DNA of 64,000 bases from Lumbricus rubellus (taxonomy: Eukaryota > Annelida > Clitellata > Crassiclitellata > Lumbricidae). This document shows, piece after piece, positions 38,538-48,232 of this stretch. The stretch lies in NCBI GenBank assembly GCA_945859605.1, contig OX243824.1, positions 23,901,221 to 23,965,220 on the forward strand, written 5' to 3'. Below the pieces are notes generated by a model. It ran no database searches. It was not told where the DNA came from and saw nothing but the letters and a program-made list of their open reading frames with translations. The position numbers and the translations under genes were made by a program. Numbering within the stretch: position 1 is the first letter of the stretch; each line of letters starts with the position of its first letter.

Positions 38538-38869
38538 AGAATATGTTCGGTAAGAAGCAGGATAGCCTACTACAACTGCTAAGGTGTCTCAGCCTGATAT
38601 TACAGCGTCTAATGCGTTTCTCGTGTATTTGCGGTTAATGTGAAAAAGCACTGGGTCCAGTATCACCACAGAAAGTGCCACACGGGCCACACGGGCAATC
38701 GAAAACGCCATTAGACATTTGGATTTGTTGTTGTTAGTTTAAGGAGTGTCTCTTTCATTGCTTTCTCAAGCGACACCGCTTTTCCTCCGTTCATCAATGG
38801 CACCAGAAAGAATCGACCTGTTTTTAAACAGTGCTCATCAAGTTAGGAGTCAACCATAATATGGGCAAC

Positions 38870-39095
38870 GCGGCCGAATGGATGAAGCGCCCGGCTTGCA
38901 GCTGAGGAGGTCACTTAGTAAGAACCTTGAGCAAGTTGTCCAATGTCCAGGCACAATTGTTCAGCGCTGCCGTATAGGGCCTAGAGGTTCTCTTATATGC
39001 ATGGTCGTGTGTGTGTATGTATGGACATTTGTTATATAGCTTCCCTTTAAGATTTATACTCGGAGGAGCTCCCGACTACAGCGCGGACGCTTGGC
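38870..39095 (+). repeat. Possible highly diverged SINE
   Basis: Words AACCTTGAGCAAGTTG, TTGTTCAGCGCTGCC and GGAGCTCCCGAC resemble the CORE-like SINE. The tRNA-like head (GCGGCCGAATGG) is a poor match. Confidence 0.35.
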
Positions 39096-39865
39096 ATAGC
39101 GAATTTAAGCAACCAAAGATAATTGTGTTATTGGACATGCGCAGTGTCTGGTGTTGCATTCTGGACAATAATTTTTTCTTCTTATCATATTATTTCCTTC
39201 AATGTTTCTGCAACTCGTCCTTCTGATCCTCGTACGAACCTGCTACCATGCACTCAACAACCGTGCTGAACCATCACCCTTACACTGGCTATAGAGCGCT
39301 CGTGAATAAGCTGGTGCCCTGCGCTTGGCTTTCGAGTGGCGCTATAGAAATTTGTAGGTTACGATCACGATTTAGAGTATCAGAAGTCTTCAGGACCGTA
39401 TATCTACATGTACACTGTCCACACATATGTTTTGGACATTGGACATAAATTATCAGGAGGGATTGCCCTTCGAAAGTATGCATGGGCTATATACGTACTT
39501 TGAGAAGTCCATAAAGCAGCACTTCCGCTGCGTAAGTATCTTATTTACACAATTATTGATATACGGAGCAAAACAATGCTAAAAACTTCTACCGGATGAG
39601 AGAAAACTACTTCACATTCCCTCCTCAAGATTATTATAGGTTGAGAGGCAATTTCAGCCCTTTCTCCCCAACTATACATGTATATACAACTACATGTACT
39701 TCACATTCCCTCCCCAAGAATAGTGGAGAGGTAATTTCCACCATTTCCTCCACAACTAGAACTACTACACGTTCCCTCCTCCCCAACATTATAATTGGAG
39801 AGGGGATTTTCACCCCAAGATCCGAACGACCATGTAAGAAGACGATAACTGCATTGTTGTCTGAC

Positions 39866-40015
39866 CTGTATAGACGAGAATTCCGTTGGCGCTTTTCGTT
39901 CTGAAGTAGATACTCATCCTGTCCTGGTTACTAACGATGACGTCACCACCACGTTTCGAGAGGTCAAAGGTCAGGTACTCGTGACCGAAGAAAGTCGCTT
40001 GCGATGGGATCTTCT
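39866..40015 (-). CDS. Laminin-G/LNS domain exon (first half), neurexin/CNTNAP-like gene
   Basis: This 150-bp internal exon encodes KIPSQATFFGHEYLTFDL, then VSNQDRMSIYFRTKSANG and ILVYT. These are the first strands of a laminin-G (LNS) domain of the kind repeated in neurexins and contactin-associated proteins. On the minus strand a pyrimidine tract (GTTTTTCTTTCTCAAG) supplies the acceptor, and ACAG|GTCAGA is the donor. The exon enters and leaves in phase 1, so its last base is completed by the first two bases of the exon at 10959-11164, placing GILVYTG against DGNDF as in LNS domains. An alternative acceptor 2 bp further on would change the entry phase to 0. No further upstream exon is visible to the right, so the Polinton lies in the next intron or upstream of the part of the gene seen here. 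Confidence 0.78.
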
Positions 40016-40035
40016 CTTGAGAAAGAAAAACAGGC

Positions 40036-40612
40036 GACATGTTATGTGATGCAAAATGTTATGTGACGACATGTTATGTGATGCAGAATGTTATGTGACG
40101 ACATGTTATGTGATGACATGTTATGTGATAACATGTTATGTGTCGACATGTTATGCGATGACATGTTATGCGATGACATTTTATGTGATGACATGTTATG
40201 CGATGCAGAATGTTATGTGTGACATGTTGTGTGACGACATGTTATGTGATGACATGGTTTGTGATGACATGTTATGTGATGACATATTATTTGATGACAT
40301 GTTATGTGACGACATGTTATGCGATGCAGAATGTTATGCGATGACATGTTATGTGATGCAAAATGTTATGTGACGACATGCTATGTGATGCAAAATGTTA
40401 TGTGATGCAAAATGTTATGTGATGCAAAATGTTATGTGACGACATGTTATGTGATGCAAAATGTTATGTGACGACTTGTTATGTGATGCAGAATGTCATG
40501 TGATGACATGTTATGTGATGCAGAATGTTATGTGATGACGTGTTATCTGATGCAGAATGTTATGTGACGACATTTTATGTGACGACATGTTATGTAATGA
40601 CATGTTATGTGT
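40036..40612. repeat. Minisatellite, GACATGTTATGTGATG unit
   Basis: About 35 imperfect 15-17 bp units (ACATGTTATGTGATG / CAGAATGTTATGTGACG) start about 20 bp from the LNS exon acceptor, so the array abuts the exon's polypyrimidine tract. The units abut without spacers, so this is not a CRISPR array. Confidence 0.92.
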
Positions 40613-41672
40613 GATGTAAAATGGAAGAAAGTCTCGTAAGATCCATGCACTGGTGAGGTTCATCAGGAAAATCATCGCTTGATATTGACATTGAACAGGA
40701 TTTATAATTATATTAATAAAAACAACAATAACAACAAAAATAAACAATAATAACAATAGTAGCAATAATACAAATAATAAGAATAATAGCAATGACCATC
40801 ACAATCATCATCATCATCGTCGTCGTCATTATATTATTCGTCATGATTATCACCACTATCATCGTACACATTGCGTTGTCTTGCGCTCATTATAATGCAT
40901 TTTCACTAGACATATCACACCTTTTTTACCAGACACTTGCCAAATTAAATAGGCCCTATCTATTGTGACCCGTCCCCTCTGGTGCGCCTATTGTTACTAA
41001 ATAAGCCTCATTATTTTATTGATTCTGTGTTGATTACTCTTATCTAGTTATTAATAGGCCTACAGTAACTTTCGTCACGTGGCAGTATATGATGGATGGA
41101 TGGATCCGATTTGACCAGGGTCTATGACAACAGAGGCCGTTACCCTGGACAGAAATTTGCCCTGCATATTACAGCACTTATGAGCAAGGTACTAGACAAG
41201 GCAGTATAATTATGAACGCCGTTAGACGGTTATATATTGCATCGGGTAACAACGTTTAAAAGGTATTTAACAGAATATATTATGGTTACCAAAATAAGGC
41301 TATAATTGATATTATTAGTGTTTGAACATGCAGTATCATTGTCAAACTGTGCATTATTTTGTGCAAACTAATTTTGTCGGTAACTATTATTACCACTTTT
41401 TGTTCTGAATGAACTTTTTAAAATATCCTTCCATCAATTAATCGAAATTTGTATAGCGCTCTTCAAAATCCCAAGCCTACTCACAGGCGCTCCCGATCCG
41501 GAAAAAGAGCAACTTTGAGCAACCGAGAGAACGGAGAGGAGCGGATATAGGTCTACACTGGGGGAGGGAGAGAGGCACATCCAGAGGAAGTCCATTCCAT
41601 GTCATGTGTTGATCATGGAAAATGCCCAGCGTTGCATAGCAGCTGTGCGAGCAAAAGAAACATCGGCCATAG
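40613..41672. other. Intronic DNA left of the Polinton
   Basis: AAT/ATC-rich simple DNA at about 40700-40860. Possible 3' SINE piece in reverse at about 41451-41505 (GCGCTCTTCAAAATCC, GGCGCTCCCGATCC). No gene. Confidence 0.5.
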
Positions 41673-41678
41673 GACCTA
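41673..41678. other. Polinton target-site duplication, left
   Basis: GACCTA, repeated exactly at 59648-59653 just outside the right terminus. Confidence 0.75.
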
Positions 41679-41680
41679 CA

Positions 41681-41892
41681 GGTACTTATGGGTTATCTAC
41701 CCCGAAGTAGAACAGGAAGAAGGCATTTGACTCATTTGACCAATATAGCCTTCAGTTTCGTCCATCTGACCAATATAGCCTTCAGTTTCGTCCATCTGAC
41801 CAATACCAGCCTAAAAAATTGAGTGCCTGCGCAGTTTGACCAATACTGTGCTTACTTTTTCATATTCAGCCAGTGCTAGCCTTACTTTTTTG
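41681..41892 (+). repeat. Polinton left terminal inverted repeat
   Basis: Starts GGTACTTATGGGTTATCTAC and is matched in reverse at 59298-59647. It contains two tandem 30-bp units (41737-41766, 41767-41796) on CAATATAGCCTTCAGTTTCG. It differs from the right copy by few substitutions, by about 30 extra bases near 41850, and by lacking the 175-bp insertion at 59454-59628. Confidence 0.92.
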
Positions 41893-42074
41893 TCTTTGGC
41901 ACACCATGAACTGTTGGTTACAAAAGTTTCATACGCTTCATCCTGTTTGCGGCTGACAGACCAGCGTTAATTGCCAAAATCCTGTTTACTGTCGGATCGG
42001 GGCCGGCCGAGTATAATTGGTAAATGCGGGCCTAATTATTATAAGTAGCCTACGAGTGGCGGACTAGGATGTTA

Positions 42075-44043
42075 GGGTCGTTTCAGATAAAGTGAACCAC
42101 TTTTCACGTTTGGCCACTTTGCTACCTTCAGAAGCATCGTATCAAGGATTCAAATACATCATTTGAAAGAGAATTTATTGCTCTATAAGGCTATGCAGTT
42201 AAACTGGACTGGTGTTAAGGTTGAGTGGATCAAATATCAATTCAAAGTTTAAATGTCCAGTGGTTCTCTTTACCTGAAGTTTCAGGCATAGTGAATCAGT
42301 TTTTTTGATAAAGTGAACCAGATCTTGCTTGTATGAAACTACACTTATCCAAATGCAAAAAGCCTAATAGTCTATATAAATCACAGCAGAATGTAAACAT
42401 TTGCACCAATTTTAATAAGTGACAATCTAAACTGAACTTAGAAGTTATCATGAGTTCATGGCATTGAGACTATATCAACCATAGATCTGGTAGCCTAATG
42501 CTGAGATTGCTCAAGAGATGGTCACATATCTATCATTCAATTGAAAAATGACTTAGACAAGTGACTTGGTCAAAGGGTGAGAATTGCCGGGGGGAGTTGG
42601 GGGGTTCAACCCCCAGTCTTTATTAGAGCCCCATGTTAAAGTATGTTTTTCATACCCCAATTTCAAGTTTATCATAGGCCAACCCCCAGTTATTTTGCCA
42701 CAATTCTCATACTGCTTGGTCATAGCTATGCAACTTTCATATCAGTAGAGCTATATCCTTTACGGATCTTATTTTGGTACCAAACAGAGAGTGACAAAAG
42801 AGCAAAAACAGAAAACGTCCAAAGTTTGATATGACCAGTGCAGCCACAATGGAATTTGTGGATTCAGGATCATCGAAGAATGCAGTCAAACATTAGGCCT
42901 ATAACAAATATTCAATGATGGTTAAGAGTGCTGATGATTCTCTACAATTTTTGATAATGTGAGAGGCCTAATGTTAGTTCTGTGAGTCAAAAGTTCTTGC
43001 ATCTATTATATAGCTTGTATAATAAATTTTTGCTGGAACTAAGGAACACTGTGTGGTTACTGTGGTACCATAATAATATCTGTAAAGTTGACATTGTCTC
43101 AATGCCTGTACTTGAACCGAGACCAAGAACTAAGGCACTGCTAAAATTGCTTGATAGAGTTGGATTATGCAGGTTTTGCATTCTTAACACCACTATTTAA
43201 GCTCGAGTCAGACACTTTTACAATCTCACAACTGGGTGCCAAATTTAGGTTTCAATGTTGCCTAGGTCTATTTTTATTGTTGTCTTTTTCAGTGACAATT
43301 TTGCTGGTCTTTCTTTCTCCTTCGTTCTGATGTCTTGTTCCATGATGGTGGAGTCTTCCCAGTGTGGTGCAAATAAATTTATAGCTAAACTTCAAAATGG
43401 GATGTGCTTATTTTTCGATAATAAAATTATTAGTAGGCCTAATAATTTTATTATCGAAATATAAACAAATCCCTTTTTATCATTAATTTGCTTACAATAT
43501 GGGCTTATTTTTATGTAGTCATAAGTAATATCCAATTTAGGCCTATCTGTAATTCATTTACCAGGCTATAGCCTATCAGATAAAGTGAACCATTGGTTCA
43601 CTTTAGTTGGACTTTTGTGGTTCACTTTACCAATGCGTGCAAGCAAAGTGGACCGCATGATTAAACGCGTGCAAAAAGCTCGCGGAATCGTTCAGTCAGA
43701 CATTTAAACTGCTTTTTTTTCATCACCATCCCAGAATTCCTACAGAGAAAAAGTTCCTGCATAGGTTAATGCATTTAGCCGTGAAACCGACTTTTGTTAT
43801 ACCCCATCTAAAAAGTAGGACACTTCAATTTTGGGAAGTTTCGTTGGCACCCGACATTTCTCTGTCGACCATAACATGAAGTTGCTAGGTATGTCTCTAA
43901 TAACCCGCTGACTTGGTAGCCAAGAGATAGTACAATCTAAAAATAGCCTCCGCGTTAATTTGACATTAATAGTATGGTGCACAGACAATTTCTAGCAGAA
44001 TTGGTTCACTCAACCTGATGGTTCACTTTATCTGAAACGACCC
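42075..44043. mobile_element. Nested TA-flanked DNA transposon in Polinton left arm
   Basis: Terminal inverted repeat GGGTCGTTTCAGATAAAGTG (extending through AACCA), flanked by TA at 42073-42074 and 44044-44045. The motif AAAGTGAACCA or its complement recurs inside (about 42310, 43577-43600 as a palindrome, 43619), as subterminal transposase-binding repeats would. No transposase ORF is visible, so this is a 1969-bp non-autonomous element. A family-A MITE is inserted at 42578. Confidence 0.88.
42578..42709 (+). mobile_element. Short MITE (family A), copy 4, inside the nested element
   Basis: TGAGAATTGCCGGGG to CCACAATTCTCA, the same family as 1745, 34561 and 36541. Its position inside the TA element inside the Polinton makes it the latest of the three insertions. 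Confidence 0.8.
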
Positions 44044-44045
44044 TA

Positions 44046-45120
44046 TGTTTGCAATAAGGCAGAGAGGCTGAGACTAATTGCTCATACATCCATCCATTCA
44101 TCTAACCATCATCGTCGTTGTCATCATCATCATCGTCGTCGTCGTTGGATGATGCACTTATATGTAGGTTCAGAAATTAACACCAATAAAAATAGCAATA
44201 TGTCAATGTCATAGTGAGACACGAATCGCTTTGATGCCGTCGGTGAAAAAGTCTCGTCTAATTAATCCCACACCCTAACCAATTATAACGACCCGCTGTT
44301 TTTGCCGACGTTCACACCCACCCACCCATCCAGTCACCCACCCTGTCATCTATCCATCCATCCATCTTACCATCCATCCGTTTTCTTTCTGTATAGTCTG
44401 TTCTCGATGCTTTTGAAATAAAAAACACAGCGCGTTGTCTGTATGAATTTCGTTCTGAAACAGGCAACCATCGAGCGTTTGGCTGCTATTTCAGAACGTG
44501 AATAATATAATAGAGCGAGACATCTAGCGGCTGACAGTGTTATAATCATCTTCGTTGGGAACGCGTTTTCTTTGAATGTGTCTGTTGGCGTAAAGTTGAG
44601 CAGGCGGTTTTTCCGACAATTCGTGATGATGAATGTAGGCCTATACCACACCAAGTAAGTGATTTTTTCGTCAACTCACATTAGTGAATGTGCCTGCGTT
44701 GGTGATTAACAGGCGATTTATTTCAGTATCACGCGGCTGTGAATGTGTCTGAGTATTGAAACTTAGGATTTCCCATCAGATCTATTTCGCAGTTACTCCC
44801 ACGTATGACGTCATATCTATATAATAACTAGGTGAGACCGAGAGATTTCGTGTCACGTTTTTAGTTTTCGTGTCCCATGCGTGACACTTCGGTCACATAG
44901 CGTGACACAATTCTGGCTGTTTTACATTTGATCGCGTTTTAAAATTTCAACGATCGCAGCGAGACAAAATCCTAGCTGTTTTGCATTTGGTCACGTTTTA
45001 AGATTTCAACGCTTGCAACGTGACCAAATCCTAGCTTTTTTCGACGCTTTGCTAAACACGTTCTGGAACGTCTCTTTCTCAGCTTCGTCTATAAACACGA
45101 CATATTTTTTCATAATCGTC
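44046..45120. other. Polinton left-arm non-coding region with repeats
   Basis: No supported ORF. A TCATCG-rich tract lies at about 44108-44146 and a CCATCC-rich stretch at about 44318-44382. At about 44905-45040 two copies of a 65-70 bp unit carry CGTTTTAARATTTCAACG and AATCCTAGCTGTTTT. Confidence 0.6.
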
Positions 45121-45990
45121 TCACAATGTCACCAAGTCTTCAGTATCAATCCACGAGTTGAACGAGTCTGGGTAGCCCAACCACTTCACGAGACATTTCT
45201 TCCCGCGTTTCCTAATCACTTTTTCGATTCTAAATATTTCTTGAGTTGTTTTCTGTAGCTCCTGCTCGTAAAAAGAGCCTTGTATTTCCTCACCCGCAGA
45301 ATCAGTAATCTTGTAAGTTGGCGGATCTGTGTATTGAACCTGAGATACTGTGAAGACTTCCTCCGTCCATCTCGGCAAGTAACCCTTGTCAAAAATATTC
45401 TTCTTCCTAGTTATTCTGACTCGATCGCCGACTGAAAACTTTGGTGTAATAGGCTCTGAAATCTCATCGCCGTATAAATTCATAAATACAGTCTTTTCGT
45501 TCACCTTCATACTAGCCTTCGCGGGGGTCATTTTAATGGAGGAATGTCTCGTGTCATTATAATTACTAACCATTTCGTCTAATACATCGATATATCTTCT
45601 AGTTGAATTAGCCGTAAAGTACTTGAACATTTTATCTTTCATCGAACGCACCCATCTTTCTACGATACAACTTTTGCCCTCGTTCTCGGTAGAATACAAC
45701 TCGACTAAATTCTTCACATTTTTATTATAAAATTCTTTCCCTTTGTCGCACCAAACTTTGACTGGCTGTCGACCACCCCCGAGTATCTTCACGAACCCAT
45801 CGGCTGTAGACTTCCCACTCTTGTCATGTAATGGAACGATCCACCCATACTTGGAAAACACATCTATAACGGTCAATAGAAATTTCACCCCATCATTATC
45901 TCTAGCGAAAGCCTGCATGTCGATTAGATCAGCCGCCCAAATCTGGTCAATCCCCCCAACACGGACCCGTCTCGTTCTAAAATTTCTCAC
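45121..45990 (-). CDS. Polinton retroviral-type integrase with chromodomain
   Basis: The integrase performs end-joining of Polinton DNA into host DNA. The rve core has catalytic Asp21 (WAADLID), Asp82 (WCDKGKEF) and Glu111 (IVERW). An SH3-like segment follows (FSVGDRVRI, about 186-194), then GSFYEQELQ. The C-terminal chromodomain, about 250-289, has IEKVIRKRGKKCLVKWLGYP and FNSW. The spacing between the second Asp and Glu is 28 residues, shorter than the retroviral 35. The interval 45121-45990 starts at a GTG. The frame is open upstream to 46083, and that extension (residues LKWTNQLANELHKPV) is integrase-like, yet it has no ATG before Met25, past the first catalytic residue. It overlaps the 3' end of the PLA2 ORF in the -1 frame at a seven-A run, so initiation is unresolved. 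No N-terminal HHCC zinc module is visible. Confidence 0.88.
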   Translation of the reverse strand: MRNFRTRRVRVGGIDQIWAADLIDMQAFARDNDGVKFLLTVIDVFSKYGWIVPLHDKSGKSTADGFVKILGGGRQPVKVWCDKGKEFYNKNVKNLVELYSTENEGKSCIVERWVRSMKDKMFKYFTANSTRRYIDVLDEMVSNYNDTRHSSIKMTPAKASMKVNEKTVFMNLYGDEISEPITPKFSVGDRVRITRKKNIFDKGYLPRWTEEVFTVSQVQYTDPPTYKITDSAGEEIQGSFYEQELQKTTQEIFRIEKVIRKRGKKCLVKWLGYPDSFNSWIDTEDLVTL

Positions 45991-46049
45991 TACTGGTTTG
46001 TGTAATTCATTCGCTAATTGATTAGTCCATTTCAGGTCCTGCTGTAATT

Positions 46050-46574
46050 CTAGGCTTTTTTTAAACCCAAACCTAGGCTTGTTTTAGCTGACAAGATGGG
46101 TTTGACTATCGCCCTCTCTACGCGTTCCCGCAGACTTGGATTAGGTATATTATTCAATTGGTTTATCATTGCTCTATCGGCAACATTCCTAGAAGCCGTA
46201 TCAGTGTGTTGATTGTATGCCAGGTCGTGAATATATGCCGCGCTATCTACCCTGTTTATAGGTTTGCTCCAATCTTTGGGGGTTTCGTTGGGATTCAGAC
46301 GCAAATCTAGTCTAGTACCGGGACCAGTAAACTGAAGGCCTGGCAAATGTACCTCACCAGCAAACTTGGCCCAAGGTAATTTAATGTTGCTAGTGGCAGC
46401 GTTCAGCGAACTAACTAGATCCCCACCTTGCGCAACAGCGGGCGCCTTCACGAATTGAGTTTTTGTTTTTCCGCATACGACGCAAACACCTCTGAGCATC
46501 GATATCCCATTATTAGCCACGGAGTTCTGCACATCTCTCGTCTCGGTCTGTTCTTTACATTTTACGCAATACAT
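46050..46574 (-). CDS. Zinc-ribbon (DUF5679-like) plus phospholipase A2-like protein
   Basis: A 174-residue protein. The N-terminus is a zinc ribbon with Cys3-x2-Cys6 and Cys31-x2-Cys34 (YCVKCK, VCVVCGK), like DUF5679 domains of virus-like elements. Residues about 75-140 resemble the phospholipase A2 domain of parvovirus VP1-unique regions: a calcium-loop-like FTGPGTRLD (82-90), then the His116-Asp117 pair in AAYIHDLAYN. Such domains help virions cross endosomal membranes, and PLA2-like domains are known in adintoviruses. The ATG start is preceded by an A-rich box and faces the ATPase gene across 29 bp. The gene ends in GLGLKKA directly after a seven-A run, and the -1 frame there leads into integrase-like sequence. 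Catalytic activity is inferred from two motifs only. Confidence 0.75.
   Translation of the reverse strand: MYCVKCKEQTETRDVQNSVANNGISMLRGVCVVCGKTKTQFVKAPAVAQGGDLVSSLNAATSNIKLPWAKFAGEVHLPGLQFTGPGTRLDLRLNPNETPKDWSKPINRVDSAAYIHDLAYNQHTDTASRNVADRAMINQLNNIPNPSLRERVERAIVKPILSAKTSLGLGLKKA
46056..46062 (-). promoter_or_regulatory. Possible -1 slippery site (A AAA AAA) between PLA2 and integrase frames
   Basis: A seven-A run, placed in the PLA2 frame as A AAA AAA, lies two codons before the TAG stop. A -1 slip would enter the integrase frame, which has no AUG of its own upstream of the catalytic core. I have not identified a downstream pseudoknot. A one-base homopolymer deletion or sequencing error would look the same. 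Confidence 0.4.
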
Positions 46575-46603
46575 TTCGTTTTTTAATAATATATATTTTT
46601 AAA
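46575..46603. promoter_or_regulatory. Bidirectional AT-rich promoter between PLA2 and ATPase
   Basis: The 29 bp between divergent ATGs is almost pure A/T (TTTTTTAATAATATATATTT). It contains TATA-like sequence for both directions and ends TTTTTAAAATG on the plus side. The spacing leaves very short leaders. Confidence 0.55.
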
Positions 46604-47392
46604 ATGGAGATTAGAGATATGAGTTGGGGCACAGCGCTCTCGAAAAGATTCAATAATCCGTTGTTACCCAAAAGCATACGTGGTTTGATAGTTGGGAAAT
46701 CGGCGTGTGGAAAAACAACGCTTCTTCTCAATCTTTTACTCAGGCCGGACTGGTTGGATTATAATAACTTGCAGGTATTCGGTACTTGTCTGTTTCAACC
46801 GGAATATCGCATTATTAAAAAAGCCTACGAAGAAAAATTACCGAAAGAAGCGATCGTTCGGCTGTTCGAGCACCGAGATGAAATCGTGGGCCTAAATGCG
46901 TCACCAGACTTCGTTATGGAAGAAATGGCAAAAAACTTAGAAGCTAAATCCGATATAATTGCCAAGTTCTTTGAGAGCGCCGACGATGTACCGGACCCGA
47001 GAGATCTGAGCGCTGAAAAGAAGAACCTGATGATATTCGATGATCTTCAATTGGAAAAACAAAACAAATGTGAAACGTATTACAATCGGGGGAGGCATAG
47101 TAATGTAGATTGTTTTTACCTCGCCCAGAATTATTTCAAATTACCGCGCCAAACAATCAGAGAAAATGCAAACTTTATTTGCCTGTTCAAACAAGACCTG
47201 AAAAATTGTAATCATATTTACAACGATCACGTGAGTACAGACATGTCGAAAGATGAATTTAGAAAACTATGCAAAACAGTATGGGGGCAACCTCATGGAT
47301 TCGTGGTTTTAGACCTGACTAGCGACAAGTACAATGGTAAATACCGATGCGGACTCGACGAATTTTATATAATCGAGGATCCGCCCTTGTAA
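46604..47392 (+). CDS. Genome-packaging ATPase (FtsK/HerA, A32-like)
   Basis: A 262-residue P-loop ATPase, the motor that fills the Polinton virion with DNA. Walker A is GKSACGKT at 31-38, preceded by RGLIV. Walker B is NLMIFDDL at about 141-148. A sensor-like YLAQNY with Asn176 follows, and the C-terminal part has VSTDMSKDEF and WGQPHGFVVLD. Length fits Polinton and virophage packaging ATPases. The ATG is preceded by TATATTTTTAAA. The gene heads the plus-strand capsid block, and the next start is 21 bp downstream. Confidence 0.93.
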   Translation: MEIRDMSWGTALSKRFNNPLLPKSIRGLIVGKSACGKTTLLLNLLLRPDWLDYNNLQVFGTCLFQPEYRIIKKAYEEKLPKEAIVRLFEHRDEIVGLNASPDFVMEEMAKNLEAKSDIIAKFFESADDVPDPRDLSAEKKNLMIFDDLQLEKQNKCETYYNRGRHSNVDCFYLAQNYFKLPRQTIRENANFICLFKQDLKNCNHIYNDHVSTDMSKDEFRKLCKTVWGQPHGFVVLDLTSDKYNGKYRCGLDEFYIIEDPPL

Positions 47393-47413
47393 AAATTGTA
47401 TTGTATAGTAAAA

Positions 47414-48208
47414 ATGGAATCATCGCTTCTCAAACAGATATCGGAAAACACGGAAAAGACGGCCTGCAATACGGAACCAAAAACATCATTTTCCATTTTT
47501 CTCAGCGAAAAGAGCACGCGAATCAGAACGAAGTTTAATCCACTACTCGAACTGGAGAAGAATAAGAAATATGAAATGGCCTTAGTTGCCCTCGAGACGT
47601 ACTATTCTTTTCCTAATATCGATGCGACAAACAACGGCTTCAGTTATTCGCCGAATTCCGACACACAGTGGATAAACATTCAAGTTCCAGAGGGTTGCTA
47701 TGAAATAACGGATATCAACGAATATATACAGAGGGCCATGAAGGGGAATGGGCATTACGACGGAGTAAATGGAGAATACTGTATCTCAATAACACCAAAC
47801 ACCAATACGCTGAGGTCTGTGGTAAATATAGCAGCAGGTTATATGGTTGACTTTACGCCAAAGAATTCGATCGGAAAGGTTCTAGGGTTTGACAAATGGA
47901 TCTATTCGGCGGGATACAACGAATCGGAGGACTTGGTAAATATAATGAGTGTAAGCAGCCTACGAGTGACCAGCGACATTATCGGGTCTTCGTACACTAA
48001 CGGAACATCGGAAAACGTGATATATTCTTTTTTCCCAAACGTAGGCCCGGGTTACAAGATTATCGAAGTGCCGCATAATTTGATATATCTCCCGATTTTG
48101 CTATCTACAATTTCGACGATGGAAACGAGGCTCACAGACCAACACGGGAACCTACTAAATCTTCGAGGTGAAGAATTGGCGATTCGATTTCACATCAGAG
48201 AAGTTTGA
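47414..48208 (+). CDS. Probable minor capsid (penton-type) protein
   Basis: 264 residues from the ATG at 47414, which follows AGTAAAA; an upstream TTG in frame is not preferred. It contains VALETYYSFPNIDATNNGF, EGCYEITDINEYIQ, a long beta-rich middle and a C-terminal GPGYKIIEVPHNLIYLPI followed by LTDQHGNLLNLRGEELAIR. This architecture recurs in Polintons of many invertebrates at the position between ATPase and capsid genes. I infer the single jelly-roll penton from size, beta-rich composition and locus. No catalytic motif is visible. Confidence 0.6.
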   Translation: MESSLLKQISENTEKTACNTEPKTSFSIFLSEKSTRIRTKFNPLLELEKNKKYEMALVALETYYSFPNIDATNNGFSYSPNSDTQWINIQVPEGCYEITDINEYIQRAMKGNGHYDGVNGEYCISITPNTNTLRSVVNIAAGYMVDFTPKNSIGKVLGFDKWIYSAGYNESEDLVNIMSVSSLRVTSDIIGSSYTNGTSENVIYSFFPNVGPGYKIIEVPHNLIYLPILLSTISTMETRLTDQHGNLLNLRGEELAIRFHIREV

Positions 48209-48232
48209 AAGTTTTTGTAATTTATTATTAAA

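Noticed and set aside
40036..40612. Regular 15-17 bp repeats considered as a CRISPR or regulatory array
   Set aside because: No spacers and variable unit length, so a minisatellite.
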